NCBI GenBank assembly: GCA_036265935.1
Contig: DATAOB010000076.1
Span: 47,364 to 111,363 of the forward strand
Length of the DNA stretch: 64,000 nucleotides
Origin: JAFASC01 sp036265935
GTDB lineage: Bacteria; Pseudomonadota; Alphaproteobacteria; Rhizobiales; Beijerinckiaceae
Reading direction: 5' to 3'
Shown: one piece after another, positions 24,842-33,874 of the stretch
Layout: each line of letters starts with the position of its first letter
Numbering within the stretch: position 1 is the first letter of the stretch
The notes under the pieces: model-generated
The model's database searches: none
What the model was told of the DNA's origin: nothing
What the model saw: only the letters and a program-made list of their open reading frames with translations
Program-made: the position numbers and the translations under genes

Positions 24842-27058
24842 ATGCAGAGCGGCGGAACGGCAGCGCAAAAGGCGGATGAGCCCAGGGCGGCGAATCCGGC
24901 GCGGCCGTTCACGGCGCTGCTCATCGCCATTATCGTTCTGCCGCTTCTGCTCTTTGCAGTCAGCTCGTATCTTTCGTACGAGACTTTCACTCAAGAAGCG
25001 CGCGCGCAACTCGAGCGCACGCTCGATGCCATTCACGAGCACGCGGCCAAGGTCTTCGAGACGCACGAGCTCGTCTTCAACCAAGTCGACCAGATGCTCG
25101 GCAGCATGTCGGACGAGGAGATTCGCGCGCATGAAGACGAGATACACAACCGTCTTGGTGTTCTTGACGCAAAACTCGATCAAGTCGACGAGATTTTCCT
25201 CCTCGGACAAGACGGTCACGCTTTGGCTTCCGGCCACGTCTATCCGGTTCCGCTGACGGCCAATTATTCCGACCGCGAATATTTCAAAGCACATCGCGAC
25301 GGCTTGCTGCCGCCGGAAGGGATCTATGTCAGCGAGATCGTGACCGGGCGATTGTTGAAACGAGATTTCTTCATCGTCAGCCGCCGGCGCGGCGTCTATG
25401 ACGGTAAAGCCGACCCGTTCAACGGAGTCGACGCTATCGCGATCGACCCCAATTATTTCCGCGGTTTTTATGCGCAAATTGCGTCGGCCGGTACGACCAT
25501 CGTGCTGGCGCGCAGCGACGGATATATCCTGGCCCGGACGCCCGAATTGCCCGGCGCTGAGCGTCACCTACCTGCCAACGGCTCGTTCACGGCGAACGTG
25601 AAGAAATTTCCCGACCGCGGCCTATATGACAGCAGCGTTTCGCTCGATAACAAGCCCCGCATTGCCGGCTACCGGCGTATTCAGGGCTATCCGATCTACG
25701 TCATCGCTGGGATCAACAAATCCGAAATTGCCGGCGCCTGGATGACGAGCATGGGGCGCCACTTGATTTTTGGGCTCCCGGCGACGCTCGGCCTTGTCGT
25801 CCTGACACTGCTGGCACGCCGGCGCATGCTGCGCGAGCGGCAATTGTTCGAGGAGTTGCGCACCGAAATACAGCGGCGCGAGGAGACCGAGGCGCAATTG
25901 CGTGAGGCGCAGAAGATGGACGCGATCGGCCGGCTGACCGGCGGTCTCGCGCACGACTTCAACAACCTGATGACCATCGTCACCGGCAGTCTTGACCTGC
26001 TCAACCGGCGGCTCGCGAGCGACGATCCGCGGCTGAAAAAGCTTGTCGACAACGCCATGGAGGGTGCCCGGCGCGCCGCCGCGCTGACGCGTCAGTTGCT
26101 CGCTTTTGCGCGGCGCCAGCCGCTCGAACCGAAGCCGACGGACATCAATAAACTCGTCAGCGAAGTATCGGCGCTATTGCGCGGAACGCTCGGTGAGACG
26201 ATCGCCATCGAGACGGTCCTCGCCGGCGGCTTATGGCCCGCAAACATCGACCCGCATCAGCTCGAACGCGCCATCGTTAATCTGGCGCTGAATTCGCGTG
26301 ACGCCATGCCGAATGGCGGTCGCCTGACGATCGAGACGGCGAACGCGCATCTTGATGATGCCTATGCGAAGGCGAATGCGGATGTGACGCCCGGCCAATA
26401 TACGTCGATTGCGATCACCGACACGGGTGCAGGAATTGCGCCCGACATTGTCGGTAAGATTTTTGAGCCCTTCTTCACGACCAAGCCGGCCGGGCATGGG
26501 ACCGGACTTGGCCTCAGCCAGGTGTTCGGCTTCGTCAAGCAATCCGGCGGCCATGTGAGGGTTTACAGCGAGGCTGGCAGGGGCACGACGGTGCGTCTCT
26601 ATTTGCCACGTCATGCGGGCCCGCTCGCGGCGGCTTCTGGAACGGATATCGAGGCTTTTGAGAAAGCAAAAGGCACCGGCGTCAACGTGCTTCTCGTCGA
26701 GGACGATGCCGACGTTCGACGCTTTACCGCCGATGCGCTGGTCGAGCTCGGGCATCGCGTGAAGCCGGTCGAAAGCGCCGAGCGGGCGCTTGCCTGCCTC
26801 GCCGATGGCGAAGACTTCGATCTGCTTTTGACCGACGTGGTGATGCCCGGGATGGACGGCCGCCGTTTGGCGGATGTCGCGGTGCAACGCAAGCCAGGCT
26901 TAAAGGTGCTGTTCATGACCGGCTATACGCCGAATGCCATCATTCACAATGGCGTGCTTGATCCGGGCACGCAACTCTTGTCGAAACCTTTCGCGGTGGC
27001 GCAGTTGGCGGAGAAATTGCGCACGGTCCTGGGCAAGGGAGCTATGAAGCAGCCATGA
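24842..27058 (+). CDS. Hybrid sensor histidine kinase/response regulator with periplasmic sensor domain
   Basis: A 738-residue membrane kinase. A first transmembrane helix (LLIAIIVLPLLLFAVSSYLS, about residues 22-42) and a second (FGLPATLGLVVLTLL, about 315-330) bracket a periplasmic domain of about 270 residues that resembles dCache sensors (NYSDREYFKAHRDGLLPPEG, FFIVSRRRG). Then come the phospho-acceptor GRLTGGLAHDFNNLM (His near residue 370), an HATPase domain (NLALNSRDAMPNGG, DTGAGIAPDIVGKIFEPFF, GTGLGLSQVFGFVKQSGG) and a C-terminal receiver (VLLVEDDADVR, phospho-acceptor Asp in LLLTDVVMPGMDG, LSKPF). The stop overlaps the ilvD-like start (ATGA). There is no DNA-binding regulator nearby. 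Confidence 0.92.
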   Translation: MQSGGTAAQKADEPRAANPARPFTALLIAIIVLPLLLFAVSSYLSYETFTQEARAQLERTLDAIHEHAAKVFETHELVFNQVDQMLGSMSDEEIRAHEDEIHNRLGVLDAKLDQVDEIFLLGQDGHALASGHVYPVPLTANYSDREYFKAHRDGLLPPEGIYVSEIVTGRLLKRDFFIVSRRRGVYDGKADPFNGVDAIAIDPNYFRGFYAQIASAGTTIVLARSDGYILARTPELPGAERHLPANGSFTANVKKFPDRGLYDSSVSLDNKPRIAGYRRIQGYPIYVIAGINKSEIAGAWMTSMGRHLIFGLPATLGLVVLTLLARRRMLRERQLFEELRTEIQRREETEAQLREAQKMDAIGRLTGGLAHDFNNLMTIVTGSLDLLNRRLASDDPRLKKLVDNAMEGARRAAALTRQLLAFARRQPLEPKPTDINKLVSEVSALLRGTLGETIAIETVLAGGLWPANIDPHQLERAIVNLALNSRDAMPNGGRLTIETANAHLDDAYAKANADVTPGQYTSIAITDTGAGIAPDIVGKIFEPFFTTKPAGHGTGLGLSQVFGFVKQSGGHVRVYSEAGRGTTVRLYLPRHAGPLAAASGTDIEAFEKAKGTGVNVLLVEDDADVRRFTADALVELGHRVKPVESAERALACLADGEDFDLLLTDVVMPGMDGRRLADVAVQRKPGLKVLFMTGYTPNAIIHNGVLDPGTQLLSKPFAVAQLAEKLRTVLGKGAMKQP

Positions 27059-28779
27059 AACACAAGAAATCGGAAGAGCTGCGCTCCTATCGCTGGTTCG
27101 GCACGAGTGACATGCGCGCTTTCGGCCATCGCTCGCGCACTTTGCAGATGGGCTATGATTACGAGGATTTCGCCGGCAAGCCTATTATCGGCATCCTCAA
27201 TACCTGGAGCGATCTCAATCCGTGCCACGCGCATCTGCGCACGCGCGCCGAGGAGGTGAAGCGCGGCGTCTGGCAGGCTGGCGGCTTTCCCGTCGAAATC
27301 CCGGCGATCTCGCTCGGCGAAACCATGATGAAGCCGACAACGATGCTCTATCGTAATCTGCTGGCGATGGAGGCGGAGGAGCTTCTGCGCTCCAATCCGG
27401 TCGACGGCGCGGTGCTGCTCGGGGGCTGCGACAAGACCACGCCCGGCCTGATCATGGGCGCGATCAGCATGAACATTCCGGCGATCTATTTTCCCGCCGG
27501 TCCGATGCTGCGCGGCAACTTTGGCGGCAAGCCGCTCGGCTCGGGATCAGACGTCTGGAAATATTGGGCGGAAAAAGAAGCCGGCCGCATCGACGAGCGC
27601 GAATGGCGCGCCATGGAAGCGGGGATTGCGCGAAGCTTCGGCACCTGCATGACGATGGGGACCGCGTCGACGATGGCGGGTCTCGTTGAGACTCTTGGGC
27701 TGACGCTGCCCGGCGCCGGCTCGACGCCGGCGGCGGATTCCGGTCATATAAGGCTTGCGACCGAGAGCGGCCGGCGCATCGTCGAGATGGTGCACGAAGA
27801 TCTGACGCCGAAGCGCATTCTGACCGACGGCTCGTTCCGCAACGCCATCATTGCGCTGATGGCGATGAGCGGCTCGACGAATGCGATCATCCATCTTATC
27901 GCGATGGCGCGCCGCGCCGGACTTAAGCTCGATCTCGAAAACTTCGATCGCCTACCGAACGAGACCGGCGTCATCGCCGACATCCGCCCGTCGGGCCGCT
28001 TTCTCATGGAGGACTTTCACTATGCCGGTGGTTTCCCCGGCTTTTTGCGCCGGCTCATGCCGCATCTCAAGCGCGACGAGATGACGGCGAGCGGCAAGAC
28101 AATCGGCGAGGTCTACGATAATGCGTCGATCTTCGATGACGAGATCATCCGGCCGCTGGACAAACCGATTGCCGCGGGCGGCGGACTCGCCGTGCTCAAG
28201 GGCAATCTTGCGCCGAACGGCTGCATCATCAAACCCGCCGCCGCCGATGCGCGCTTTTTAAAGCATCGCGGCCCGGCGATCGTGTTCGGCGATTACGATG
28301 CGATGAACCGCGCCGTGAACGATATGGAGCTTGATGTCACGCCGGATCACGTCATGGTCTTGCGCAATGCCGGTCCCGTCGGCGGGCCCGGCATGCCGGA
28401 ATGGGGCATGCTGCCGATTCCGAAAAAGCTGCTCGTTCAAGGCGTGCGCGACATGGTACGCATTTCCGACGCGCGGATGAGCGGCACGAGCTACGGCGCC
28501 TGCATCCTGCATGTCGCGCCGGAGGCTTATATCGGCGGTCCGCTGGCGGCGGTTGAGACCGGCGACATGATCGAGATCGATGTCGCGGCGCGCTCGATCA
28601 AGCTCGATGTGCCGCAGGGGGAGATCGACGCGCGGCTTGCCTCATACCGGCCGAAGCCGCGGCAGTTCGAGCGCGGCTATGTTCGCCTGCATGCGACGCA
28701 TGTGCAGCAGGCCGATCAAGGCTGCGATTACGATTTCCTCGAAGGGGATGTCGCGCTGCCGGAGCCGGAGATACATTGA
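27055..28779 (+). CDS. IlvD/Edd-family dehydratase (sugar-acid dehydratase type)
   Basis: A 574-residue iron-sulfur dehydratase. The three cluster cysteines are visible in WSDLNPCHAHLRTRAEEV, LLGGCDKTTPGLIMGA and SFGTCMTMGTASTMAGL. Other landmarks are GVWQAGGFPVEIPAISLGE, AMSGSTNAIIHLIAMARRAG and ISDARMSGTSYGACILHVAPEA split as ISDARMSGTSYG and LHVAPEA. The SYGA and sequence style place it nearer L-arabinonate/sugar-acid dehydratases than the branched-chain IlvD. Its start overlaps the histidine-kinase stop, so the two are translationally coupled. It would remove water from a dihydroxy acid, plausibly within the same catabolic route. Confidence 0.9.
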   Translation: MKHKKSEELRSYRWFGTSDMRAFGHRSRTLQMGYDYEDFAGKPIIGILNTWSDLNPCHAHLRTRAEEVKRGVWQAGGFPVEIPAISLGETMMKPTTMLYRNLLAMEAEELLRSNPVDGAVLLGGCDKTTPGLIMGAISMNIPAIYFPAGPMLRGNFGGKPLGSGSDVWKYWAEKEAGRIDEREWRAMEAGIARSFGTCMTMGTASTMAGLVETLGLTLPGAGSTPAADSGHIRLATESGRRIVEMVHEDLTPKRILTDGSFRNAIIALMAMSGSTNAIIHLIAMARRAGLKLDLENFDRLPNETGVIADIRPSGRFLMEDFHYAGGFPGFLRRLMPHLKRDEMTASGKTIGEVYDNASIFDDEIIRPLDKPIAAGGGLAVLKGNLAPNGCIIKPAAADARFLKHRGPAIVFGDYDAMNRAVNDMELDVTPDHVMVLRNAGPVGGPGMPEWGMLPIPKKLLVQGVRDMVRISDARMSGTSYGACILHVAPEAYIGGPLAAVETGDMIEIDVAARSIKLDVPQGEIDARLASYRPKPRQFERGYVRLHATHVQQADQGCDYDFLEGDVALPEPEIH

Positions 28780-28780
28780 T

Positions 28781-28978
28781 TCAGAATGCCTTCGGCAAAC
28801 CAGCGTCCTTGAGAATTTTATTGGCCGTATGCACGATAACCGTATTGCTGGGGATGGTGAACTTCCGACGGGTTATCGGACTGTACCATATTTCGTGGGA
28901 GCCCTTGCCTTGCCGGACGAACTCGCATTCGGCCTCGATAAGAATTCGGACCAGCTCCCGATAAAGATTGCTGGTCAT
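28781..28978 (-). CDS. hicA: HicA-family mRNA interferase toxin
   Basis: A 65-residue double-stranded-RNA-binding-fold toxin expected to cleave mRNA. The active His and flanking Gly are in VRQGKGSHEIWYSPITRRKF, followed by TIPSNTVIVHTANKILKDAG, a close match to HicA. The ATG at 28978 overlaps the stop of the upstream antitoxin gene by four bases (ATGA), so antitoxin is translated first. It ends one base from the convergent ilvD-like gene. Confidence 0.88.
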   Translation of the reverse strand: MTSNLYRELVRILIEAECEFVRQGKGSHEIWYSPITRRKFTIPSNTVIVHTANKILKDAGLPKAF

Positions 28979-29181
28979 TCTGCCGCGAGTTCGACCTCGC
29001 GCTCAAAAACAATCTTCGACCCGATAAGCTCGCCGCCGATCAACTCGGGTGCGATATCTAAGACGACGTCTACAAAGGCCTCGAACGTTTCCTCCTCGAC
29101 ATTTAGACCAGGGATGTCGGAGGAAAGAACGTAATAGCGGTGATTGGCCTTATCGTAGCCCACACCGACAACGTAGCTCAT
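28975..29181 (-). CDS. hicB: HicB-like antitoxin with DUF1902 fold
   Basis: A 68-residue partner of the adjacent HicA. It begins MSYVVGVGYDKANHRYYVLS and continues SDIPGLNVEEETFEAFVDVV, the partial RNase-H-like fold seen in DUF1902/HicB proteins. No DNA-binding ribbon-helix-helix or Cro-type tail is present, so autoregulation may need another factor. The start at 29181 was chosen for family length; an upstream Met at 29250 would add 23 unlikely residues. Confidence 0.78.
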   Translation of the reverse strand: MSYVVGVGYDKANHRYYVLSSDIPGLNVEEETFEAFVDVVLDIAPELIGGELIGSKIVFEREVELAAE

Positions 29182-29290
29182 CGTGCTCTCCTCGCCCTTG
29201 CGTGGGCAGGTCAACTCGTCGAGGGTCAAAACGTCGCCGAGTTCCGCCATAACGTGGACATGCTCCGTGAGCTGTCAATGGGTCCAGCGC

Positions 29291-30429
29291 TCACAAGGCC
29301 TTCTCGTATACCCGAAATTTCCGCGTCACCTTCGCCGGCAGGCTCTCCACCAGATTCCGGATCGCGTGATTGGTCTCCAGCATCCAGCTGATTTCCATGT
29401 CCTCGATACCGGCTTTTTTGGCTTGCTCGATCGCCTGCGCGAGCAGCATGCTGACCGCGAGCGAACCGACGCGCGTGCCGCGCCATTTGCGGGCAACCCG
29501 ATCATCGGTACGCGCGAGCGCTTCGTGCCCGCGACATGAATGCGCCACATGAGTTTCGCCCAGCCGAACGGCATGAGGTGACCGTCGAGATCGGCCATCG
29601 CCTCATTCACATCGGGGATTTGCGAGACGATGGCGACGGGTTCTCCACGCCATTCGGCGATGCGCGCCCAGGCGGGTTTCGCCACGGGCAGGACAAGCCC
29701 GGTGATCCATTTGCCCTCAGCGGGGCTGACCGGGATCGAGCCCCAATTATCGGCCCACGCATCATTGTAGAGGCTGAGAACCAGCTGGAACTTTCGATTC
29801 CAGTCCGCGTAGGTGAGGCCGTATGTCCTGAGGCCGCTGCCGAGCCGCGCTTTTTCAGCAAGCTTCGCGACGCGCGCCGGAAAATTCGATTGGGCGACGT
29901 TGCAGTGCGCCGCCAGCAGATCGATCGATTTTTTGAAACCCGCCGCTTCTATGTGGCGGCTGTAATAGGGCGGCGAGTAGTTGGTCCGCACCACGTGCGG
30001 CTCATCGAACCCTTCGATGAGAATGCCCGTCTCGTGATTGATCGTCAGGCTGAACGGACCCTGCATGCGACGCATGCCTTTACCGCGTAAATCCTGCGCG
30101 GCGCGGTCGAGCAGCGCGGCAAAGAGCGCCTGATCGTCAATGCCTTGCAGCAAACCGAAATGTCCAGTGGCATCATTGTATTTGGCAAGATGCGCCCGGT
30201 TCACCACGCTGGCGATGCGTCCGATCGGAATACCGTCGCGGTAGGCGACGAAAGCGCGCACATCGTTTTCCCGAACGAGCGGCGATTTTCTCTTGTCGAA
30301 AGCCCAGTGCATCTCATCGCGCAGCAAGGGCACATAATGCTTGTTGCCGGCCTGCGCACGGTGCGCCGCCTCGACGAACGCATCAAAGTCGGCGCGGCTT
30401 CCCGCCTCGCGGATTTCGATCGTGGACAA
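29291..30429 (-). pseudogene. GNAT-fold acyltransferase resembling bacterial ceramide synthase, one frameshift
   Basis: A protein of about 378 residues, read from MSTIEIREAGSRADFDAF at 30429. It carries the segments GKGMRRMQGPFSLTINHETG, LIEGFDEPHVV and NYSPPYYSRHIEAAGFKKSI that I associate with the GNAT-like family containing bCerS, which N-acylates the sphingoid base. Near 29490 the frame breaks at RVPMIG; one extra G in a GGG run (29493 region) restores VARKWRGTRVGSLAVSMLLA and then EDMEISWMLETNHAIRNLVE and KFRVYEKAL to the stop at 29291. The loss of one base in a homopolymer could be a sequencing error, so the gene may be intact. It lies directly downstream of the damaged Spt-like gene. 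Confidence 0.68.
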
Positions 30430-30432
30430 GCG

Positions 30433-31578
30433 TCAGTTCGTCGGGATCAGAATCGAGCGTTCGTCGCCGATTTCCTGCCGCGCCTCGACGATTGCCTCAA
30501 TCGTGCGATCGATCTGCGCCTCGGTATGTTCGGAGGTCAAGAAAAAGCGCAAGCGCGCCGAGCGCTCAGGCACGGCCGGTGGGATGATCGGCTGCACGTT
30601 GACGCCCCTATCGAACAGCTTCTGGCCTGGGATGACCGCGCGTGCGGCACTCGTTCCGATATCGAGATCGGCAGCGCGCGCGCGGTCGGTAAAGTGCTGG
30701 CTGTTACGATGCAGGCGCGCCACCCGCTCCGGCTCGCGATGCATGAGGTCGAGCGCGGCGATCGCCGCGGCTGCAAGCGGCGGCGACATGCCGACGCTGA
30801 ACACGAAACCGCCGGCGGCAAATTTTAGATATTCGACCAAAACCGTTGGTCCGGCGATATAGCCGCCGCAACCCGACAACGTCTTCGACAGCGTCCCCAT
30901 CCGACGTCATTGGGATCGACGCCGGCATGCTCGAAAACGCCCGCGCCCGTATCGCCGAGGACGGCCAGACTGTGCGCCTCGTCGACCATGAGCCAGGCAG
31001 CGTGACGTCGCTTAATCTCAACGAGCCGCGCCAAATCGGGGAAGTCGCCATCCATGCTGTAGAGGCCTTCCACGGCGATCAGGACGCGCTCGTAGCGGTG
31101 GCGCGTCGAGGTGAGGAGTTCGTCCAATTCGTCGAGATCGTTGTGCGGGAACAAGCGCCGCTCGGCGCGCGACAGCGTCCCGCCGATGACGATGCTGTTA
31201 TGAGCAAGCGAATCATGGACGATGAGGTCCTTCGGTCCGAGCAGCGCGCCGATGGATGAAACATTCGTGGCGTGGCCGCTGACGAAGACGACGCAGGTTT
31301 GTTGGCTGTAATGCGCGGCGAGCGCCGCCTCGAGCTCGCGGTGCAGCGGACGCTCGCCCGCGACTAGGCGGCTGGCCGAGCAGGAAGTGCCGTATTGCTC
31401 GATGGCCCGCACCGCGGCCGTCCGGATTGCTGATCCCGACCACCGTGCCGAACGCGCGCTGCACGCTGATTTCGCTCATGCCGGGCAGCGGGTTGAAATC
31501 GGTCATGGCCGCAACGCGCTGATCAATGACTGGCAGAGAGCGGCGCTGCTTGGGTTCGGCGCTCAGACGGTTCATCAC
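30433..31578 (-). pseudogene. Alpha-oxoamine synthase (serine palmitoyltransferase-like), internally deleted
   Basis: A PLP-dependent fold-I enzyme of the Spt/BioF/Kbl family in three pieces. The N-terminus reads DFNPLPGMSEISVQRAFGTV then VGISNP, after which about 30-35 residues are missing. Similarity resumes in another frame with RAIEQYGTSCSASRLVAGER, VVFVSGHATNVSSIGALLGP and WLMVDEAHSLAVLGDTGAGV. At DPNDVG a further deletion of about 7 bases precedes MGTLSKTLSGCGGYIAG (catalytic Lys in LSKTLS) and SVGMSPPLAAAAIAAL. The gene cannot make the enzyme as it stands. In sphingolipid producers this family condenses serine with an acyl thioester. Confidence 0.78.
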
Positions 31579-31620
31579 CGCGCTTTCCAGCGCTTGCCGC
31601 GCCTCCTCGCGGAGCTCCGG

Positions 31621-31941
31621 CTAGTGCCGCCGGTCGCAACGAAACTTCATTTGCTCACCCCGTGGCGAATGACGTCGATCCTGCAGCGACCTCACGATGT
31701 AATCGACGCCTGCCCATCTAATGCCCCGCGAACCAATCGCACTGAACACACAGACCGCATGGAATCCCCACCACAGCGGCCGCAGCCAACAATCGATCGT
31801 CCAAAAGCCAGCTAAGCCGGTTGCGAATTCGCGTCCCCAAAGCGCCGTGACGATTCGCCGACGCAAACGAGTGCGTATCGCGCCGAGCAGACCTGCGAGT
31901 AACAGGGCACAAAGTGCAAAAATGCTGCCCTGGCATCGCAA
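31621..31941 (-). pseudogene. C-terminal fragment of a family 2 glycosyltransferase (ceramide glucosyltransferase/HpnI-like)
   Basis: The frame carries hydrophobic segments (FALCALLLAGLLGAI) and ends with FWTIDCWLRPLWWGFHAVCV, FSAIGSRGIRWAGVDYIV, the pattern closing membrane GT2 enzymes that glycosylate ceramide or hopanoid precursors. The catalytic GT-A domain (DxD, QxxRW) is absent, so only about 105 C-terminal residues remain. It sits immediately upstream of the Spt-like relic. Identification is by pattern memory and moderate. Confidence 0.5.
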
Positions 31942-31980
31942 TCGCCTTGTTGTCGCCCTTGCGCGATCCGCGGCGCGGCC

Positions 31981-32274
31981 CTACCCGCCGGCGGCGGTGC
32001 CGTCCCCAGTAGCTCCGCCCGGACGCGGAGATACCGGGATCGTTCTCGGGCTCGGCCTCTCGCCCCAATGGGCGCCAATCGCCTCGACCGCGGCGTGCGC
32101 CTTCTCGCCCGGTAGCACCCTTGGACCCAGGCCGGTCGCCATCATCCCCGCTGCCTCTGATTTCGCCAGAAAATGCCGGGCGAGGGCGAAATCGATGCGG
32201 TCGATGCCGTTCGGCGTCACGTTGAGGACGCGCGTCACAAGCCGGGTGATGTCGTAGGCGGTGGAAGGATTCAT
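31981..32274 (-). pseudogene. N-terminal fragment of a family 1/4-type glycosyltransferase
   Basis: From the ATG at 32274 the frame reads MNPSTAYDITRLVTRVLNVT, PNGIDRIDFALARHFL and GLGPRVLPGEKAHAAVEAIG then AHWGE, which I recall as the N-terminus of rhizobial group-1 glycosyltransferases. After about 72 residues it turns into Pro/Gly-rich sequence and stops; the nucleotide-sugar-binding half is missing. It abuts the GT2 fragment, suggesting one deletion removed the end of this gene and the start of the next. Confidence 0.5.
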
Positions 32275-32355
32275 GCTGGCCGGTCTTGGGGTTCGCCGCG
32301 GTTTTAGGCGAAGCTCGCGCGCGACGTAATCTCCAGAGCCCCTAAATCAGCGGGA

Positions 32356-33639
32356 ATGACGATCAGCCCGACCACGCAAGCCCTTGCCGCCCCGCGCTCG
32401 CCTGCCGCCGAGCTCGCGCACATGAAGCGCATTGCGACGATCCTTCTTGCGGTCTTCTTCGTCACCACGCTGATCGCGCGCGCGATCCAGCACCTGCATC
32501 CGGCGCTCGGCTTCCTCGCGGCTTTTGCCGAGGCGGGCACGGTGGGTGGCCTCGCCGACTGGTTCGCGGTGGTCGCCCTGTTCCGCCATCCGCTCGGCCT
32601 GCCGATCCCGCATACCGCGATCATCCCGAACAACCGGCATCGCATCGCCACCAGCCTCGGCGAATTCGTCCAGGTGCATTTTCTCGGCGCCGAAGTCGTC
32701 GCGGCGAAACTGAAGAGCATCGACTTCGTCGACGTCGTGCGCCGCTGGCTGGAAGTGCCGCGGAACAGCGCCGGATTGGCGCAGACGATCCTGCGCCTGC
32801 TGCCGCAATTCACCCAGGCTTTCGAGCATTCCGGCGCGGGTGAATTTGCGTTGCGCTTCGTGCGCGGCCAGGCGAGCCGCATCGATTTCGCGCCGCTCGC
32901 CGGGGATTTCATCGATCTCCTGATCAGGCAGGGCCATCACCATCAGCTCTTCGACGCCGGCCTCGCCGCCGTCGCCAAGCTCTTGGGCGACAAGGGTACG
33001 CTCGAGACGATCCGCGCGAAGATAAAAGAGGAGCTGCCGGCGCTGTTCAATTTCTTCCGTGCCGATGCGATTCTTTTAAAGCGCATCGTGACGTCGACAT
33101 TCGCGCTGACCGAAGAGATCAGGAACGATCCGGACCACCCGCTGCGCGCCGAGTTCGATGCGTTCTTGCAAAAATTCGCGCGCGATCTGCACGAGAATCC
33201 GCAGCAATATTTCGGGACGATCCGCGATTTCGCCGAGACGATCGGCAACAACCCCGAGCTCGCCAATATCCTGGGAAGACTGTTTTCCGCTTTTATGGAA
33301 GCGATCCGCGACGGCGCGCGCGAAAGCTCGTCGCAGCTCACGCTGTCGCTGACGCGGATGCTGGTCGAGGCCGGCGCCGGGATCGACAGCGAGCCGCATC
33401 TGAAGACCTATTTGAACGAGGCCGCGGCAACGGCGCTGGCGACGATCGTCGAGCGGCGCAAGAGCGGCATTTCGCGCTTCATCTCGGACCAGGTCGATTC
33501 CTGGGACATGAAGGAGCTCATCTCGATCATCGAGGTGAATGCCGGCCGCGATCTGCAATATATCCGCTTCAACGGCACGATCATCGGCGGCCTGGCAGGG
33601 CTGGCGATTCACACGGTTGAGTATGTGGCAAGGCTGTGA
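32356..33639 (+). CDS. DUF445 family membrane-associated protein (YjiN-like)
   Basis: A 427-residue protein with two N-terminal hydrophobic stretches (MKRIATILLAVFFVTTLIAR and LGFLAAFAEAGTVGGLADW), the typical WFAVVALFRHPLGLPIPHTA segment and IIPNNRHRIATSLGEFVQ. The long helical middle is followed by SFIIEVNAGRDLQYIR-like DUF445 ending (SIIEVNAGRDLQYIRFNGTI) and a terminal GGLAGLAIHTVEY hydrophobic helix. The family is widespread and of unknown function. It is divergent from the glycosyltransferase relics and alone on its strand. Confidence 0.9.
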   Translation: MTISPTTQALAAPRSPAAELAHMKRIATILLAVFFVTTLIARAIQHLHPALGFLAAFAEAGTVGGLADWFAVVALFRHPLGLPIPHTAIIPNNRHRIATSLGEFVQVHFLGAEVVAAKLKSIDFVDVVRRWLEVPRNSAGLAQTILRLLPQFTQAFEHSGAGEFALRFVRGQASRIDFAPLAGDFIDLLIRQGHHHQLFDAGLAAVAKLLGDKGTLETIRAKIKEELPALFNFFRADAILLKRIVTSTFALTEEIRNDPDHPLRAEFDAFLQKFARDLHENPQQYFGTIRDFAETIGNNPELANILGRLFSAFMEAIRDGARESSSQLTLSLTRMLVEAGAGIDSEPHLKTYLNEAAATALATIVERRKSGISRFISDQVDSWDMKELISIIEVNAGRDLQYIRFNGTIIGGLAGLAIHTVEYVARL

Positions 33640-33665
33640 GCCACTCACGTAACCTAACGGTTTGG

Positions 33666-33780
33666 CGTCATTGCGAGCGACCCCGGATTAAATCCGGGTG
33701 AAGCAATCCAGGATCCACACTTCTTAGATACGGAGAGTTTGCCCGTGGATTGCTTCGTCGCTACGCTCCTCGCAATGCCA
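33666..33780. repeat. Dispersed palindromic repeat of the rhizobial GTCATTGCGAGCG type
   Basis: The left arm GTCATTGCGAGCG (33666 on) and GAAGCAATCCA face a right arm TGGATTGCTTCGTCGCTACG and CTCCTCGCAATG. A second hairpin, CCCGGATT-A-AATCCGGG, is nested near 33682-33698. This arrangement matches intergenic repeats frequent in Bradyrhizobium-type genomes. It lies in the gap after DUF445 and has no coding content. Confidence 0.75.
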
Positions 33781-33874
33781 GCCCTCGCCGGCCCGGCGCG
33801 GCATGTGGCTCATGTTGGGCGCTAGTCTGGTGAGTTGAGCCGCCAATGACGCGCAAAGCGGAGCGTCCGACGCT

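Noticed and set aside
24452..25567. A 371-codon minus-strand frame opposite the binding protein and sensor kinase
   Set aside because: Antisense to two clear genes; translation has no recognisable domain.
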